Part shown: one piece after another, positions 26,336-35,409 of the stretch | Numbering within the stretch: the first letter of the stretch is position 1 | Layout of the letters: the number at the start of each line of letters is the position of its first letter | Source of the DNA: Mesorhizobium sp. CAU 1732 | Lineage (GTDB): Bacteria > Pseudomonadota > Alphaproteobacteria > Rhizobiales > Rhizobiaceae | Assembly: GCF_039888675.1 (NCBI RefSeq) | Contig: NZ_JBDQQR010000001.1 | Span: 248,001-312,000, forward strand | Reading direction: 5' to 3' | DNA: 64,000 nucleotides | Translations under genes and position numbers: made by a program | Notes under the pieces: model-generated | What the model was told of the DNA's origin: nothing | The model's database searches: none | Seen by the model: only the letters and a program-made list of their open reading frames with translations

Positions 26336-27109
26336 TCAGTTCATCCAGTTCCCGCCGTCGACATTGTATGTCTGCGCGACGATGTAGTCGGCTTCCGCCG
26401 TGGCGAGGAAGATCGCCATTCCGGTCAGATCCTGCGCGGTGCCCATGCGACCGAACGGGACGGACGCGCCGACGAGCGCCTTCTTCTCGCCGGTCGCGCG
26501 GCCCTCATGCCGTGCGAACAGGGCGTCGACGTGATCCCAATGTTCGCCGTCGACCACGCCGGGGGCGATCGCGTTGACGTTGATGCCATGCTGGATCAGG
26601 TCGAGGCCCGCAGACTGCGTCAGTGAGATGATCGCGGCCTTGGTCGCGCAATAGATGCCGACGAGCGCCTCGCCGCGACGGCCGGCCTGGCTCGCCATGT
26701 TGATGATCTTGCCGCCGCGTCCGCGCGCGATCATCGACCTGGCGACCGCCTGCATCGTGAACAGCGCGCCGGCGACGTTGACGGCGAAAAGCTTGTCGTA
26801 GCTCGCGCGCGTAATGTCGACGATCGGCGCCATGTCGAAGAGCGCGGCGTTGTTGATCAGGATGTCGATACCGCCGGCCTGCACCTCCACGGTGGCGATC
26901 GCAGCATTGATCGAAGCCTGATCGGTCACGTCGAGCCGCACCGCATAAGCCGCATCACCGATTTCCTGTGCAGTATCCTGCGCGCGGGAAAAATCGATGT
27001 CGGCGATGGCGACCGTGGCGCCCTCCCGCACATAGGCCTCCGCGAAGGCGCGTCCGATACCGCGTGCCGAACCGGTGACGATGGCCGATTTTCCGGCAAG
27101 TCGCGGCAT
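26336..27109 (-). CDS. smoS: Sorbitol dehydrogenase, SDR family (SmoS)
   Basis: SDR of 257 residues that oxidises D-sorbitol to D-fructose, and galactitol to tagatose, in known homologues. TGSARGIG at 12-19 binds NAD. The catalytic triad Ser140, Tyr153 and Lys157 lies in NMASQAG and IYCATKAA. The C-terminal YNVDGGNWMN is typical. The ATG overlaps the smoK stop (TGATG). With mtlK it feeds imported hexitols into fructose metabolism. Confidence 0.93.
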   Translation of the reverse strand: MPRLAGKSAIVTGSARGIGRAFAEAYVREGATVAIADIDFSRAQDTAQEIGDAAYAVRLDVTDQASINAAIATVEVQAGGIDILINNAALFDMAPIVDITRASYDKLFAVNVAGALFTMQAVARSMIARGRGGKIINMASQAGRRGEALVGIYCATKAAIISLTQSAGLDLIQHGINVNAIAPGVVDGEHWDHVDALFARHEGRATGEKKALVGASVPFGRMGTAQDLTGMAIFLATAEADYIVAQTYNVDGGNWMN

Positions 27110-28107
27110 CAGATGGCCTCGCCGTCGTCGCCGAATCGATGCAGCTTGGCGGGGTCCGGCGTGAGCCAGACCGAGTCGCCGTGGTGGAGCGAAAACTCGC
27201 CGTCCCCGCGCGCCGTGATCTGACCAAGGCCGTCCGCCTGCACGTGCAGGAACGTGTCGGAGCCTAGATGCTCCGCGACACCCACCGTGCCCTTCCAGGC
27301 TCCCTCGGTCGTGGAAAGCTTGAGGTGCTCGGGCCGGATGCCGATCGTCTTCGCGCCGTGCTTGGCAGCCTCCGTACCATCGATCAGGTTCATCTTCGGC
27401 GAGCCGATGAAGCCCGCCACGAACAGGTTCTTCGGCGTCTTGTAGAGATCGAGCGGGGAGCCGACCTGCTCGATATTGCCGGCGTTGAGCACGACGATCT
27501 TGTCGGCCATCGTCATCGCCTCGACCTGATCGTGCGTGACGTAGATCATCGTCGTCGCGAGCTGGTGGTGGAGTTCGCTGATTTCGAGCCGCATCGTGCC
27601 GCGCAAGGCCGCGTCCAGGTTCGACAGGGGCTCGTCGAACAGGAACGCCTTGGGCTGGCGCACGATCGCGCGGCCGATGGCGACGCGTTGGCGCTGTCCG
27701 CCCGAGAGCTGGCCGGGACGCCGTTCGAGATAGTTGGTCAGATTGAGCGTAGCCGCGGCGCCGCGCACCTTCTTGTCGATCGCGTCCTTGTCGATGCCGG
27801 CCATCTTCAGCGGGAAGGCGATGTTGTTGTAGACGCTCATATGCGGATAGAGCGCGTAGGACTGGAACACCATCGCCAGTCCCCGCTTGGCGGGCGCCTC
27901 GTCGGTGACATCGTTGCCGTCGATGGCGATAGTGCCGCCCGACGTGTCCTCGAGACCTGCGATCAGCCGCAGCAAAGTGGACTTGCCGCAGCCCGAGGGG
28001 CCGACGAAGACCACGAACTCCCCATCCGCGATATCGAGGCTGATGTCCGGAATGATCTCGGTCGATCCGAACGACTTCTTGACGTTGGTGAGCGTGATGT
28101 TTCCCAT
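27109..28107 (-). CDS. smoK: Polyol ABC transporter ATP-binding protein (SmoK)
   Basis: MalK-type ATPase of 332 residues. It has Walker [10 protein letters not shown], signature [31 protein letters not shown] and H-loop [16 protein letters not shown], then a C-terminal TOBE-like regulatory domain (GIRPEHLKL). I chose the ATG at 28107 because GGGAGG sits just upstream. The frame stays open far into smoG and smoF, but that extension is not protein-like. It powers SmoFG. Confidence 0.94.
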   Translation of the reverse strand: MGNITLTNVKKSFGSTEIIPDISLDIADGEFVVFVGPSGCGKSTLLRLIAGLEDTSGGTIAIDGNDVTDEAPAKRGLAMVFQSYALYPHMSVYNNIAFPLKMAGIDKDAIDKKVRGAAATLNLTNYLERRPGQLSGGQRQRVAIGRAIVRQPKAFLFDEPLSNLDAALRGTMRLEISELHHQLATTMIYVTHDQVEAMTMADKIVVLNAGNIEQVGSPLDLYKTPKNLFVAGFIGSPKMNLIDGTEAAKHGAKTIGIRPEHLKLSTTEGAWKGTVGVAEHLGSDTFLHVQADGLGQITARGDGEFSLHHGDSVWLTPDPAKLHRFGDDGEAI

Positions 28108-28124
28108 GGGTCCCTCCCGCGCTT

Positions 28125-28949
28125 CTACTTGACCGCGCCGAACGTCAGGCCGCGAACCAGCTGGCGTTGCGAGAACCAGCCCATGATGAGGATCGGTGCG
28201 ATGGCGAGCGTCGATGCTGCCGAAAGCTTGGCCCAGAACAGACCCTGCGGGCTCGAGAACGAGGCGATGAAGGCCGTCAGCGGCGCGGCGTTGGCAGCCG
28301 TGAGCCGGATCGACCAGAACGCCTCGTTCCAGGCCAGGATGATGTTGAGCAGCATCGTCGAGGCGATGCCCGGCACGGCCATCGGCGTCAGCACATAGAG
28401 GATTTCGCCCCAGAGCGTCGCCCCGTCCATGCGCGCGGCTTCGAGGATCTCGCCCGGTATCTCGCGAAAGTAGGTGTAGAGCATCCACACCACGATCGGC
28501 AGGTTGATGAGCGTCAGAACGATCGTTAGGCCGAGCCTGGTGTCGAGAAGGCCGGTGTCGCGGAAGATCAGGAACATCGGGACCAGCACGCCGACGGCCG
28601 GCATCATCTTGGTCGAGAGCATCCACATCAGGATGTCCTTGGTGCGCCTCGTCGGCGAGAATGCCATCGACCACGCGGCCGGGATGGCGATCAGGAGCGC
28701 GAGGAACGTCGAGCCGAGCGCGATGATCACCGAGTTCATGAACGGCTTGAAATAGTCGCGCTGCGACTGCACTTCGAAATAGTTTTCGAAGGTGCCCGAC
28801 GGGATCAGGCTGATGCCCGAGATCGCCTCGGCTTCCGTCTTCAGGGACGTGACGACCATGTAGAAGATCGGGAAGAAGATGATCAGCGCCACGATCCAGG
28901 CCGCCGCCGTGGCGACGACCTTGCGTTGTGTCGAAACCTTGCGTGCCAT
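28125..28949 (-). CDS. smoG: Polyol ABC transporter permease (SmoG)
   Basis: MalG-type permease of 274 residues with six hydrophobic segments. It starts [32 protein letters not shown]. The EAA loop is [28 protein letters not shown] and the C-terminus [13 protein letters not shown] is family-typical. It lies nine bases after smoF and 17 before smoK. Confidence 0.93.
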   Translation of the reverse strand: MARKVSTQRKVVATAAAWIVALIIFFPIFYMVVTSLKTEAEAISGISLIPSGTFENYFEVQSQRDYFKPFMNSVIIALGSTFLALLIAIPAAWSMAFSPTRRTKDILMWMLSTKMMPAVGVLVPMFLIFRDTGLLDTRLGLTIVLTLINLPIVVWMLYTYFREIPGEILEAARMDGATLWGEILYVLTPMAVPGIASTMLLNIILAWNEAFWSIRLTAANAAPLTAFIASFSSPQGLFWAKLSAASTLAIAPILIMGWFSQRQLVRGLTFGAVK

Positions 28950-28958
28950 GGGTCGCTC

Positions 28959-29831
28959 CTACCGATCCAGATTCTTGCCGACGGCGCGCATCAGGAAGAT
29001 GGCGACGATGTTGGCCAGGATGACCGCGATGACGCCTCCTGCCGATGCACCACCCACGTCGTAGGACAGAAGGGCCGTGCGGTAGATCAGGAAGGCGAGG
29101 TTGGTGGATGCGTAGCCGGGTCCGCCATTCGTGGTGACCAGGATTTCCGCATAAACGGCGAGCAGGAAGATCGTCTGGATCAGGATCACGACCGTGATCG
29201 CCCGCGCCAGGTGCGGCAGCGTCAGATACCAGAAGCGGCTGAAGAAGCCCGCGCCGTCCATCTCGGCGGCTTCCTTCTGCTCCTCGTCGAGCGACTGCAA
29301 TGCGGTCAGCAGGATGAGCGTCGCGAAAGGCAACCACTGCCAGGCCACGATGATGATGATCGAGAACAGCGGATATTGCGCGAACCAGTCGACGGGCTGG
29401 AGCCCGAAGAAGCGCGAAATGTCGGCGAACACCCCGTAGCCGGGATGCATGATCATGTTCTTCCACACCAACGCCGCGACCGGCGGCATGACGAAGAACG
29501 GCGATATCACGAGAATGCGCACGATCCCCTGCCCGAAGATCGGCTGGTCGAGCAGCATGCCGAGCAGGATGCCGCCGATGACCGTGATCAGCAGCACGCC
29601 GACGACGATCAGCAGCGTGTTCCAGATCGCCTGGAAGAAGGCCGGGTCGGTGTAGAAATAGACGTAGTTGAAGAAGCCGGCGAAGCCGCGCCCTGCCGGG
29701 TTCAGCAGGTTGAAGTTCTGGAACGAGTACCAGATCGTCATCGAAAGCGGCACGATCATCCAGATCAGGAGGAAGATCACCGCGGGCGCCATCATGAAGC
29801 GCGCAAGCGTTCGTGTCTGTCGCGTGGCCAT
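28959..29831 (-). CDS. smoF: Polyol ABC transporter permease (SmoF)
   Basis: MalF-type permease of 290 residues. [26 protein letters not shown] is the first helix, and [24 protein letters not shown] is the EAA loop. I chose the ATG at 29831 because AGGGTG lies six bases upstream, whereas the in-frame GTG at 29840 falls inside that ribosome site. It sits 94 bases after the binding-protein gene. Confidence 0.92.
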   Translation of the reverse strand: MATRQTRTLARFMMAPAVIFLLIWMIVPLSMTIWYSFQNFNLLNPAGRGFAGFFNYVYFYTDPAFFQAIWNTLLIVVGVLLITVIGGILLGMLLDQPIFGQGIVRILVISPFFVMPPVAALVWKNMIMHPGYGVFADISRFFGLQPVDWFAQYPLFSIIIIVAWQWLPFATLILLTALQSLDEEQKEAAEMDGAGFFSRFWYLTLPHLARAITVVILIQTIFLLAVYAEILVTTNGGPGYASTNLAFLIYRTALLSYDVGGASAGGVIAVILANIVAIFLMRAVGKNLDR

Positions 29832-29925
29832 GGCTGTCACCCTGCCGTTGGAGCAGCATCGATGTCGTGAGTCGGGAAGGTGGCCGCCCGGCCGAAGCCG
29901 GACGGCCTAGGCTCCGGGAGGACGC

Positions 29926-31236
29926 CTACTTGATGTAGCCGGCGCGGGTCATCTCGCGCGTCGCCACGTTCTGAGCCTGTGCCAGGGCGTCGTCGGCCGT
30001 CATCTGACCGGCGAGTGCCGCCGAGAACAGCTGGCCGACCGTCGTGCCGAGACCCTGGAATTCGGGAATGGCGACGAACTGGCCACCCGTATAGGGAACC
30101 GGCTTGACCGAAGGCTTGGTGATGTCGGCCGCGTTCATCGCCGCGAGCGTGGGTGCGGCGAAGGCCGCTTCCTTCTCATACTCCGCATTCTCGTAGAGCG
30201 AGGTGCGCGTGCCGGGCGGCACGTTGGCCCAGCCTTCCTTCTCGGCGACCAGTTCCGTGTAGGCCTTGCTGGTTGCCCAGGCGACGAACTTCTGCGCCGA
30301 CTCCGCTTTCTGCGAGCTGGCGGGGATCGCGAGGTTCCACGACCACAGCCAGTTGCCGTGATTGCCGTTGCCCGTATCCGGGAAAATCGCGTAGCCGACC
30401 TTGTCTGCCACAGTCGAGTCCGTTGGATTGGACACGAAGGACGCGGCGACCGTGGCGTCGATCCACATGCCGCATTTGCCCTGCTGGAACAGCGTCAGGT
30501 TTTCGTTGAAGCCGTTCGATGAGGCGCCGGCCGGGCCGGTATCCTTCATCAGGTCGATGTAGAACTGCAGCGCGTTCTTCCATTCGGGCTGGTCGAACTG
30601 CGGCGCCCAGTTCTCGTCGAACCAGCGTCCGCCATAGGAGTTCGTCAGTGCCGTGATGAAGGCCATGTTCTCGCCCCAGCCGGCCTTGCCGCGCAGGCAG
30701 ATGCCGTTCACGTCGGGGTTGTCCGCCTTGATCTTGCGGGCGGCCTCGCCGATGAACTCCCATGTCGGAGACTCGGGCATTTCGAGACCGGCAGCCTCGA
30801 ACAAATCCGTGCGATACATGATCATCGCGGATTCGCCGTAGAAAGGTGCGGCATAGAGCTTGCCGTCGACGGAGAGCCCGCCGCGGATCGACGGCAGGAT
30901 GTCGTCGACGTCGTAGTCGTCGCCCAGGCCGTTGAGTTCGGTCAGCCAGCCCTGCTTCGCCCAGATCGGCACTTCGTAGTTGCCGATCGTCATCACGTCG
31001 TACTGGCCGCCATTGCTGGCGATGTCCGTCGTGACGCGCTCGCGCAGCACGTTCTCTTCCAGCGTGACCCACTGGAGTTCGATGTCGAGGTTCTTGGCGG
31101 TGAAGTCTTCGGTCAGCTTCTGCATGCGGATCATGTCGCCATTGTTGACCGTGGCGATGGTGATCGTTTCCGCCGATGCGTAGCCGGTGAAAGCGAGTGC
31201 CGAGCACGCGCCCAGCAATACAGTTCGAAGTGCCAT
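29926..31236 (-). CDS. smoE: Polyol ABC transporter periplasmic binding protein (SmoE)
   Basis: Family 1 solute-binding protein of 436 residues for sorbitol/mannitol. The signal peptide is MALRTVLLGACSALAFTGYASA. The mature protein starts ETITIATVNNGDMIRMQKLTEDF, a pattern seen in SmoE/MtlE proteins. The ATG at 31236 is six bases past GGGAGG, while the ATG at 31242 would touch the ribosome site. It is the first gene of the eight-gene operon running to 22577. Confidence 0.93.
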   Translation of the reverse strand: MALRTVLLGACSALAFTGYASAETITIATVNNGDMIRMQKLTEDFTAKNLDIELQWVTLEENVLRERVTTDIASNGGQYDVMTIGNYEVPIWAKQGWLTELNGLGDDYDVDDILPSIRGGLSVDGKLYAAPFYGESAMIMYRTDLFEAAGLEMPESPTWEFIGEAARKIKADNPDVNGICLRGKAGWGENMAFITALTNSYGGRWFDENWAPQFDQPEWKNALQFYIDLMKDTGPAGASSNGFNENLTLFQQGKCGMWIDATVAASFVSNPTDSTVADKVGYAIFPDTGNGNHGNWLWSWNLAIPASSQKAESAQKFVAWATSKAYTELVAEKEGWANVPPGTRTSLYENAEYEKEAAFAAPTLAAMNAADITKPSVKPVPYTGGQFVAIPEFQGLGTTVGQLFSAALAGQMTADDALAQAQNVATREMTRAGYIK

Positions 31237-31265
31237 GGACATCCTCCCTAGAAACCATGATGAGC

Positions 31266-31288
31266 ATTTGCTTGTACGATGGGCAAAT
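31266..31288. promoter_or_regulatory. Candidate operator ATTTGC-N11-GCAAAT upstream of smoE
   Basis: A perfect six-base inverted repeat with an 11-base spacer, 30 bases upstream of the smoE start. The half-site GCAAAT also occurs at the SorC-family gene (33642-33647). SorC-type regulators bind such ATTTG/CAAAT half-sites. The link is inferred. Confidence 0.4.
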
Positions 31289-31400
31289 ATTCAGCCGCAG
31301 CCATGCGAAGTCAAGGCCGATTCGATGCTGCGCCGCAGCATGGCCGCCCGCGCAGTCTTGTCGGTGTGTTCGCAGATGAGGGAAATCGGAGCGCGGCGGG

Positions 31401-32291
31401 TCAGTCGCGGGCAATCTCGTTGAGCAGCCACGTCCGGAAGGCCGCGATTTTCGGGACATTGCGCCGGGCTTCCGGGTAGACCAGCCAGAAGGCGTGGCCG
31501 TTTTCGCAAACCAGATCGAAGGGCTGGATGAGGCGGCCCGAGTCCAGCTCGGCCTTGAAATAGAACGGCGTCAGCATCCCGACGCCCTGTCCCGCCAGCG
31601 CCGCGCGCCCTTCGCTGATCTGCGAGCCCATCTGCGTTTGCGGCCGGCCCGCCAGGTCGTCGGTCGGCGCACCCGCTTCGCTCAGCCATTGGGGCCACCA
31701 TGGATCGCCGGGACCTATGATCGGCAGACGCAGCAGATCCGCGGGTTCACGCACCCCGCCGATGCTGGCCGCGAGGTCGGGCGTCAGCATCGGCGTGAAC
31801 CGGACCGGCTCGACCATGTGCGACACGAGCCCGGGCCACTGCCCCCTGCCCACGCGGATCGCTACGTCCATCTCCTCGCGCGCGAAATCGATGAAATGAG
31901 ACGACGTGTCGAGCCGCACCGACAGGCGCGGATGTGCCATCTGGAACGCCCCAAGCCGCTGCGCGAGCCAGTTAGACGCGAAGGTGGGAACGGTCGAGAT
32001 TGCCAGATGCTCGCCTGACGCGCGCCGCATCGTCGTGAAGGCGGCCCCCAGAATGTCGAAGGCCTGCGTCACCGACGGCGCGAGGCGCAGTCCCGCTTCG
32101 GTCAATTCCACCTGACGGGGCCGACGCAGGAAGAGCGGCGTCCTGACGCGCTCCTCGAGCTGCTTGATCTGGTAGCTCACGGCTGCCTGTGTCATGCCGA
32201 GCTCCTCGGCGGCCTTGGTGAAACTGCCGTGTCGTGCAGCAGCTTCGAACGCACGGATGGCCGTCAGAGGCGGCAGGCGCTGATCCGCCAT
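31401..32291 (-). CDS. LysR-family transcriptional regulator (GcvA-like)
   Basis: LysR protein of 296 residues. The winged helix spans about 8-65 with SFTKAAEELGMTQAAVSYQIKQLEERV, followed by a two-lobe effector domain (ISTVPTFASNWLAQRLGAF, LRLPIIGPGDPWW). LPPLTAIRAFEAAARHGSFTKAA is typical of the GcvA subgroup. The ATG at 32291 has GGAGAA seven bases upstream. It lies behind the smoE promoter and is divergent from a DUF1127 gene. Its target is unknown. Confidence 0.9.
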   Translation of the reverse strand: MADQRLPPLTAIRAFEAAARHGSFTKAAEELGMTQAAVSYQIKQLEERVRTPLFLRRPRQVELTEAGLRLAPSVTQAFDILGAAFTTMRRASGEHLAISTVPTFASNWLAQRLGAFQMAHPRLSVRLDTSSHFIDFAREEMDVAIRVGRGQWPGLVSHMVEPVRFTPMLTPDLAASIGGVREPADLLRLPIIGPGDPWWPQWLSEAGAPTDDLAGRPQTQMGSQISEGRAALAGQGVGMLTPFYFKAELDSGRLIQPFDLVCENGHAFWLVYPEARRNVPKIAAFRTWLLNEIARD

Positions 32292-32394
32292 GGATAAATT
32301 CTCCTTATGCGTACCCATCGCCGTTTTGTTGGCAATCACCGGCGATCAGGCAGAAATAGAACGCCTTGGACATAAGAAGATCAAGGTGAAATCG

Positions 32395-32589
32395 ATGGCA
32401 ATGGTCAGCACGCGGGAGTGCACCCATAAGCACGCGGACCCGCGCACCCGCTGGTCCGTGTGGTTGTGCAGGATCGTGAGCCTCGCGGGAAGCCTGAAGC
32501 GCAGACGGGAAAGCGTGAGCCGTCTCCCGGACTATCTCAAGCGGGACATCGGGGTGTTCGACACGGCAACGATCAGGCGGCGGCGCTGA
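32395..32589 (+). CDS. DUF1127-containing small protein
   Basis: A basic protein of 64 residues whose C-terminal half (LKRRRESVSRLPDYLKRDIGV) fits the DUF1127 pattern common in alphaproteobacteria. Members are linked to RNA binding and to phosphate or nutrient responses, but no precise role can be given. The ATG at 32395 follows AAGGTGA; an upstream in-frame ATG at 32290 would add an unrelated stretch. It stands between divergent LysR and convergent SorC genes. Confidence 0.72.
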   Translation: MAMVSTRECTHKHADPRTRWSVWLCRIVSLAGSLKRRRESVSRLPDYLKRDIGVFDTATIRRRR

Positions 32590-32598
32590 TGTGCGGCT

Positions 32599-33555
32599 TT
32601 ATAGATCGAGCAGACCGGCGGCGGTCCGCTCATCCGTGATGAGCCCGTTGATCAGGCGGCGATTGGCTGCCGCGAAGATGCCGGGCAGCTTTCGCTCGCC
32701 CATGGCCAGCGCGATGACCAGCGACTTCTCCCGAGAAGGAATGCCGGCGGACGCGACGCGGTCGTTGGTGATGCCCTCGATCAGGCGCCCGTCGCGATCG
32801 AACGCCCAGCCGACGATTTCGGCAACCGCGCCGGCCTTCTGCAGCGCCTTCAGTTCCGCCAGGGTGATGAAGCCGTCTTCGTAAAGCGGAGCGTTTACGC
32901 CCAACTCGCCGATGCCGATGAAGGTGATGTCGGCCTGCGCCGCAAGCGCAAGCGTGGCCTGCATCAATTCCTGTCCATGCAGCAGTTCGCGTTCCGCCCG
33001 CGACGAGGCGATGACCGGCAACGGCATCGGGAAGCTGCGGGATTTGACCTTGTCCGCCATGGTGAAGACGACGTTGTAGAATGCGGCCGAACCATCGGGT
33101 GCGATGTTGCCGGTGAGCGAGACGACCTTGTGCTGCGGGCATTCCATTGCGGGCAGCCGCTCGATCGCCGCTTTCAGCGTCCGTCCGGTGCCCATCGCCA
33201 TGATGATCGGCTCCGGCGCGGAGAGACGTTTCTCGATCTCCGCCGCCGCGGCCTCGGCGACCCCCAGCGTCGTCGATACCGAAGACGGGTCGCTCGGCAC
33301 GACTTCGATGAAATCGAAGGCGAAGCGCTGGCGCAGCCGTTCCGCAAGATCGAGACAGGTGGCGATCGGATGGTCGATGCGAACCTTCACCAGGCCCTCG
33401 GCCACGGCGAGCGACACCAACCGCTGCGCCGATTGCCGGGACACGCCGAGCTTGATTGCGATCTGATCCTGCGTGTTGCCGGCTACATAGTACAGCCAGC
33501 CAGCACGCGCCGCATCGTCAAGTCTCGCAGCGTTCGCATCGCGAACCGTATTCAT
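32599..33555 (-). CDS. SorC/DeoR-type sugar-binding transcriptional regulator
   Basis: SorC-family regulator of 318 residues. The N-terminal HTH reads TQDQIAIKLGVSRQSAQRLVSLAVAEGLV, and the sugar-phosphate-binding domain (PF04198 type) has MAMGTGRTLKAAIERLP, VSLTGNIAPDGSA and ITFIGIGELGVNAPLYEDGFIT. In rhizobial polyol loci such a protein (often called SmoC) controls smoEFGK. The ATG at 33555 follows AAGGAAGAA. Its location just upstream of the smo block supports that role. Confidence 0.88.
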   Translation of the reverse strand: MNTVRDANAARLDDAARAGWLYYVAGNTQDQIAIKLGVSRQSAQRLVSLAVAEGLVKVRIDHPIATCLDLAERLRQRFAFDFIEVVPSDPSSVSTTLGVAEAAAAEIEKRLSAPEPIIMAMGTGRTLKAAIERLPAMECPQHKVVSLTGNIAPDGSAAFYNVVFTMADKVKSRSFPMPLPVIASSRAERELLHGQELMQATLALAAQADITFIGIGELGVNAPLYEDGFITLAELKALQKAGAVAEIVGWAFDRDGRLIEGITNDRVASAGIPSREKSLVIALAMGERKLPGIFAAANRRLINGLITDERTAAGLLDL

Positions 33556-33639
33556 GCGTTCTTCCTTCCCGCGCCATCGCCATCTCGACGGCGCGGGCAA
33601 ATCTGGACGCGCGATGACCTGGCGTCAACTACCGGAAAC

Positions 33640-33671
33640 GAGCAAATGTTATGACAAGGCGTCTTTTGCTC
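33640..33671. promoter_or_regulatory. Inverted repeat GAGCAAA-N18-TTTGCTC upstream of the SorC-family gene
   Basis: A perfect seven-base inverted repeat 85 bases upstream of the regulator start. Its GCAAAT half-site also appears before smoE. It may be an autoregulatory operator. Confidence 0.38.
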
Positions 33672-33682
33672 AATGGAAATCG

Positions 33683-33805
33683 ACCGAAATTGCGCCCGAC
33701 CGAGTCGCCGCCATCCTCGTCGAGCCTGTTCACGGAGGGTTCCTGCCCGCACCCGACGCCTTCATGCAGGGTCTGCGCGCACTCGCGGATCGCCATGGAA
33801 TCGTC
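33683..33805 (+). pseudogene. Remnant of a class III aminotransferase
   Basis: About 40 codons encode TEIAPDRVAAILVEPVHGGF then LPAPDAFMQGLRALADRHGI. This matches the conserved IVEPVQG...PPGFLQGLRELCDRHGI segment of class III PLP aminotransferases. Neither the upstream PLP-binding region nor the downstream Lys segment is present, and the frame ends 33 bases later. It is a fragment left by deletion or recombination, positioned between the SorC regulator and the carboxyltransferase gene. Confidence 0.65.
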
Positions 33806-33834
33806 AACGAAAGCCTAGCAGTTTCCGGCATGGC

Positions 33835-35409
33835 CTAGCAGGGTGAGATGGGATGTTTGCGCGGTGATCGTGCAAGCGCCATCTTGCGGTCCCCGGTTCG
33901 GCTAAGAGCTGTGATAATCGCACTGCGCGTATCGCGCGGATCGATCACGTCGTCGATGCCGTATGCCTCGACGGCCCTCAGAGAACCCAACTGGCTGCGG
34001 AAGCGATCAATCAGCGCGGTTCTGTGCGCCGCCGGATCGGAGGCGTGCTCGATTGCCTTGCGATAGGCGACATCGACGGCACCTTCCACCGACATGGCGC
34101 AGATCTCGGCTGTTGGCCAAGCGACGCAGAGATCGGCGTCGAAACTGCGTCCGCCGGCCATCGCCACATAGGCGAGGCCATAGCCCTTGCGGATTACCAC
34201 TGAAATTCTGGGAACCGTCGCCTGGCCGAGCTCGAAGATCAGCCGCCCGCTGCGTCGCGCAAGTCCGGTCCGCTCCGCCATGCTGCCGACCATGAAGCCG
34301 GGTACGTCGATCAGGTACAGAAGCGCGATGCCGAATGCGTCGCAGAGCGAAATGAAATGCGCGCCCTTTTCGCAAGCGGCCGCAGTCAGCGTGCCGCCAA
34401 TATGCATCGGCTGGTTGGCGATGTAGCCGACGACGCGACCGTCCATGCGGCAAAAACCGGTCAGGATGTTCTTCGCATAGGTCGGCTTGATTTCGAAGAC
34501 GCTTCCCGTATCCGCGATCATCGTGATGATCTTGCGCATATCGAAGGCGCGACGACTGTTCTCCGGTACGATGGCAAGAAGGGCGTCCTCGCGCCTGTCG
34601 GCTGGATCGCCCGTGTTGACGATGGGGGGGGCCTTGCTCGCATTGGATGGCAGATAGGACAGGTAATGACGGATCAGCCCCAGGGCGGCCGCATCGTCGG
34701 CTGCCACCATGTCGGCAATGCCGGCCTGATCGACCTGGACCGCCGCGCCCCCCAGTTCATCCTTGGTGGCATCCTCGCCGGTTGCCGCCTTGACCAGCGC
34801 CGGGCCGGCTATGCCCATGGTCGATGTCTTTTCGACCATCACAACGAAATCGGCGAGTGCGGCGAAATTGGAGGGCCCCGCAAAGCCCGGTCCCATGACC
34901 GCGGCGACGACCGGCACCCAGCCGGAAAGATCGGCGAAGGTCTGGAACATCGGCGTTCCGCGCGCGAAATGGCGGCTGTCCAATCCCTCCTGAATGCGGT
35001 GTCCGCCGCCGTCGAGAAGCATGACGAGCGGATAGCCATGCTGAAGACACTGTGCCGTGAGCCGCAACACCTTGTATTCGGCGCGTGCGCCGTTGGAGCC
35101 CCCGACAATGGTGAAATCGAACGCGCAGATGGCGGCGGGCCGCCCCTCTATCTGGCCAAATCCGGTGATGACGCCATCGCCTGGGGCCTGGAGGTCTTCC
35201 GTGTCGAACGTGTCCCGGCCCGGTTCCACCAGCGCGCCGCTCTCCTCGAACCGGCCGTCGTCCAGAAGCAGCGCGATGCGTTCCCGTGCCGAAAGCTTGC
35301 CCAGTGCGTGCTGGCGCGCGATCGCGTCCGGCCGGGCCTCGTCACGACCGGCATAGCGCCGGGCCTGAACTGCCTCGAGACTGGAGATCACGTCGGAATT
35401 CTTGTTCAT
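33835..35409 (-). CDS. Acyl-CoA carboxyltransferase (12S/PccB-like), module 1
   Basis: Biotin-dependent carboxyltransferase beta subunit of 524 residues. N-terminal GKLSARERIALLLDDG and LLDGGGHRIQEG, then AFLAGP-like MGIAGPALVKAATGE. The C-terminal lobe has GYIANQPMHIGG, CDAFGIALLYLIDVPGFMVG and the family-typical IDDVIDPRDTR. It transfers CO2 between carboxybiotin and an acyl-CoA. No biotin carboxylase or carrier is encoded in this minus-strand module. It resembles the protein at 44.5 kb. The ATG at 35409 overlaps the ligase stop (ATGA). Confidence 0.9.
   Translation of the reverse strand: MNKNSDVISSLEAVQARRYAGRDEARPDAIARQHALGKLSARERIALLLDDGRFEESGALVEPGRDTFDTEDLQAPGDGVITGFGQIEGRPAAICAFDFTIVGGSNGARAEYKVLRLTAQCLQHGYPLVMLLDGGGHRIQEGLDSRHFARGTPMFQTFADLSGWVPVVAAVMGPGFAGPSNFAALADFVVMVEKTSTMGIAGPALVKAATGEDATKDELGGAAVQVDQAGIADMVAADDAAALGLIRHYLSYLPSNASKAPPIVNTGDPADRREDALLAIVPENSRRAFDMRKIITMIADTGSVFEIKPTYAKNILTGFCRMDGRVVGYIANQPMHIGGTLTAAACEKGAHFISLCDAFGIALLYLIDVPGFMVGSMAERTGLARRSGRLIFELGQATVPRISVVIRKGYGLAYVAMAGGRSFDADLCVAWPTAEICAMSVEGAVDVAYRKAIEHASDPAAHRTALIDRFRSQLGSLRAVEAYGIDDVIDPRDTRSAIITALSRTGDRKMALARSPRKHPISPC

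Noticed and set aside
27109..29859. A single open frame of more than 900 codons on the minus strand spanning smoK, smoG and smoF
   Set aside because: Only the part from 28107 downward reads as an ATPase. The rest is the wrong frame of two clear permease genes and has low-complexity Arg/Ala-rich sequence.
33554..33838. An intact 94-codon gene covering the aminotransferase-like piece
   Set aside because: The N-terminal half is unrelated to any family and overlaps the regulator promoter and start. Only the central 40 codons are recognisable, so it is treated as a remnant.
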